Positions 62,504-64,000 of a DNA stretch of 64,000 nucleotides are shown here, in pieces. The translations under genes were made by a program, and so were the position numbers. Source of the DNA: Leptolyngbya sp. FACHB-261 (GTDB taxonomy: Bacteria; Cyanobacteriota; Cyanobacteriia; FACHB-261). The DNA lies in contig NZ_JACJPL010000015.1 of assembly GCF_014696065.1 (NCBI RefSeq), forward strand, positions 372,001 to 436,000. The letters run 5' to 3'. How positions within the stretch are numbered: the stretch's first letter is position 1; the number at the start of each line of letters is the position of its first letter. The notes under the pieces were generated by a model. It saw only the letters and a program-made list of their open reading frames with translations, made no database searches and was not told the origin of the DNA.

Positions 62504-64000
62504 TTAAAAACATTTGCGGCTCAAGACAACCTGACCGTTGCTTAAGTGATAAGCGGCATCCGGCTCCTCGATTGGGTCGCCCACTTGCCAGGGCCGATTG
62601 TTGATTTCTAGGCTGTTATTAGAGGAGGGGACTGTGTAGGTTTCAAAGGTTGAGCTTGATAAGTCATTTGGAAGTACCGGTAGACCGCCTGCACCTGTCA
62701 CAGTGAATTGACCACTTTGCTGATCGCTATGGGCAATGCAGCTGTTGGCGAGCAGAGTGCTGGTGTCAATTAGATTAGCCGGTAGCTGCGTCAGGCTGTT
62801 TTGCAAAAAGTTGGTATCCGGTAAGAGAATGCTCCCAGAGGCAAGCCTACCTGCGGCGTTGATATCAACTCGGCCATTGCGGTCGAGTGTGAAAGGATCT
62901 GTGCCAGGAGGAGCGGGTTGATAGCGGAAGCCGAAGAAAGCGGAGGTGTTGAGGATAACGTTGCCGCCTCGACCACCTTGAGCAAGGGCCACAATATCAC
63001 TGTCATCGAAGGCCAAGATTGAGTCCGCATTTAGCGTAATATTGCCGCCACCGCCTGGGCCGCTGTTGACGAAGGTGGTGATGTTACTGTCATTTCTCAA
63101 GAGAATATCGCCAGCCGTTATGTCGATGTCGCCACCTTCGTCAACAGCGGCAGCTGTTGAGATGTTGCCGTTATTCATCTGTAGAATGTCGCGGGCGTTG
63201 ATCAAGATCTTGCCTGCGTTTCCCGCGCCAGAACTTCTGGCACTTAGGAAAGCTCGATCCATGACAGACACAGAGCTGGCAGTGATGCGGATGTTTCCGC
63301 CCGCTCCCACTCCGTCCGCTTCCACACTGCTACCAGCTGCACTCCTGCGTCCATTGCTGCCGACACCACTGAAACTCACTGCCCCTTCAGCGTCAATTAC
63401 GACACTGCCTGCTCTGCCTCTACCTCTGGTAACGGCACTTAGGAAGGCGCCATCCGTGACAGATGCAGAGCCAGCAGTGATGCGGATGTTTCCGCCCGCT
63501 CCCACTCCGCCCGCTTCCACGCTGCTGCCCGCTGCACTACTACGTCCATTGCTACCGACACCACTGAAACTCACTGGCCCTTCGGCATCAATCTCTACAT
63601 TCCCGGCTCTGCCTCTGCCTCTGGTAATGGCATTCAGTTGAGCCCCGTCTGTGACAGACACAGAGCCAGCAGTGATGCCGATGTCCCCTCCGACTCCGAC
63701 TCCGCCCACTTCCACATTGCTAAAGGCCCTCCCGTTATCAAATGTGACTGCCCCTTGAGCAGCAATTTCCACATTGCCAGCTTTGCCTCTGCCTCTGGTT
63801 CTGGCAGCCAGCACAGCTCCATCTGTGACAGCAACAGAGTCAGCAGTGATGCGGATGTCTCCTCCGACTCCGACTCCGCCCTCTTCCACACTGCTGAAGG
63901 CCCCACTAATGACCCCATTGCTGCCGACGCCACTGAAACTCACTGCCTCTTGAGCACCAATCACGACATTTCCTGCTCTGCCTCTACCTCGGGTAACGGC
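62504..64000 (-). CDS. Two-partner-secretion exoprotein (filamentous-hemagglutinin-like), 5' end beyond window
   Basis: The frame is open to the right edge; about 498 C-terminal residues are visible. They consist of beta-helix repeats rich in Gly/Val/Ala/Ser (GGNIRITAGSASVTDGAFLS; GRAGNVEIDAEGPVSFSGVG), then a Cys-containing tail and LSNGQVVLSRKCF, the usual end of cyanobacterial hemagglutinin-type exoproteins. It would be exported by a TpsB-type outer-membrane pore encoded elsewhere. The N-terminal secretion domain is outside the window. Confidence 0.86.
   Translation of the reverse strand, partial: AVTRGRGRAGNVVIGAQEAVSFSGVGSNGVISGAFSSVEEGGVGVGGDIRITADSVAVTDGAVLAARTRGRGKAGNVEIAAQGAVTFDNGRAFSNVEVGGVGVGGDIGITAGSVSVTDGAQLNAITRGRGRAGNVEIDAEGPVSFSGVGSNGRSSAAGSSVEAGGVGAGGNIRITAGSASVTDGAFLSAVTRGRGRAGSVVIDAEGAVSFSGVGSNGRRSAAGSSVEADGVGAGGNIRITASSVSVMDRAFLSARSSGAGNAGKILINARDILQMNNGNISTAAAVDEGGDIDITAGDILLRNDSNITTFVNSGPGGGGNITLNADSILAFDDSDIVALAQGGRGGNVILNTSAFFGFRYQPAPPGTDPFTLDRNGRVDINAAGRLASGSILLPDTNFLQNSLTQLPANLIDTSTLLANSCIAHSDQQSGQFTVTGAGGLPVLPNDLSSSTFETYTVPSSNNSLEINNRPWQVGDPIEEPDAAYHLSNGQVVLSRKCF
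63285..63848 (-). repeat. 195-bp tandem repeats in the exoprotein gene
   Basis: ATGCGGATGTTTCC-type unit starts recur at 63285, 63480 and 63675 (195 bases, 65 residues) and at 63849 after a unit shortened by 21 bases, seven residues. Units 63285 and 63480 are very similar at the DNA level, showing recent duplication or gene conversion. The repeated protein unit is one or more beta-helix turns ending in RGRGRAG. Confidence 0.75.

Noticed and set aside
62296-62604. Plus-strand frame overlapping the exoprotein end
   Set aside because: It crosses two hairpins and is antisense to the well-supported exoprotein gene.

Overview
The window looks like chromosome of a cyanobacterium, most likely a filamentous one. 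Support for this comes from urea (urt) and two Nat-type amino-acid transport operons, candidate NtcA sites (GTA-N8-TAC), a cyanobacterial-type LexA, a phytol-kinase-like protein, an hpsA-type operon (hormogonium polysaccharide), CHAT, calpain and two-partner-secretion (TPS) proteins, and many small proteins of cyanobacterial type. I cannot name the species. No rRNA, tRNA, CRISPR array, intact transposase or prophage was seen.

Layout. 0-16.6 kb is nitrogen acquisition: the end of urtC, then urtD and urtE; a complete branched-chain/neutral amino-acid ABC operon (binding protein, two permeases, two ATPases); a small DUF2917-like gene; and a polar amino-acid ABC system whose ATPase is divergent from its binding protein and permeases. 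The permease operon runs on into ridA and a prolyl aminopeptidase, followed by two alpha/beta hydrolases. Both binding-protein genes have a GTA-N8-TAC site upstream. 16.6-24 kb carries small hypothetical proteins, a lipoprotein, a parvulin-type isomerase, a GT4 glycosyltransferase and an EamA transporter with a structured 83-nt element just upstream. 24-28.5 kb is a decayed accessory island: three copies of a small W/DP-motif protein (one frameshifted), a head-truncated glycosyltransferase fused out of frame to a broken metallo-beta-lactamase-fold gene, a histidine-kinase tail and a response-regulator pseudogene. 28.7-34.7 kb holds LexA with two operator-like sites in its promoter, a second EamA transporter, a papain-like Cys/His protein, a GT2 synthase and small genes. 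34.7-42.2 kb holds a CHAT-TM-TPR protein with a G10 tract, a phytol-kinase-like protein, a proline-rich conserved protein, a TPR protein and FetAB.

42.6-50.3 kb is the hps operon: a 1573-residue HpsA and four pseudopilin-like proteins. 50.5-59.3 kb is mostly housekeeping: CdsA, a peptide-type binding protein, an M15 peptidase, a phosphohexomutase/SRPBCC/TPM operon, HisIE and a membrane protein with a possible nuclease-like domain. 59.3-64 kb is a secreted-protein region: a repeat-rich TPS exoprotein entering from the right edge, a PPC-calpain protease, a 21-bp heptad repeat array and a degraded second copy of the TPS C-terminus.

The best-supported themes are coordinated nitrogen scavenging (shared NtcA-like sites, stem-loops separating binding protein from permeases, peptide and amino-acid metabolism genes in the same operon) and surface secretion (hps, TPS, calpain). 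I did not find a clearly new multi-gene system. The strongest unexplained items are the multibranched element before the EamA gene, the triplicated small-protein family, the papain-like protein and the calpain gene lying between an intact and a dead TPS copy.
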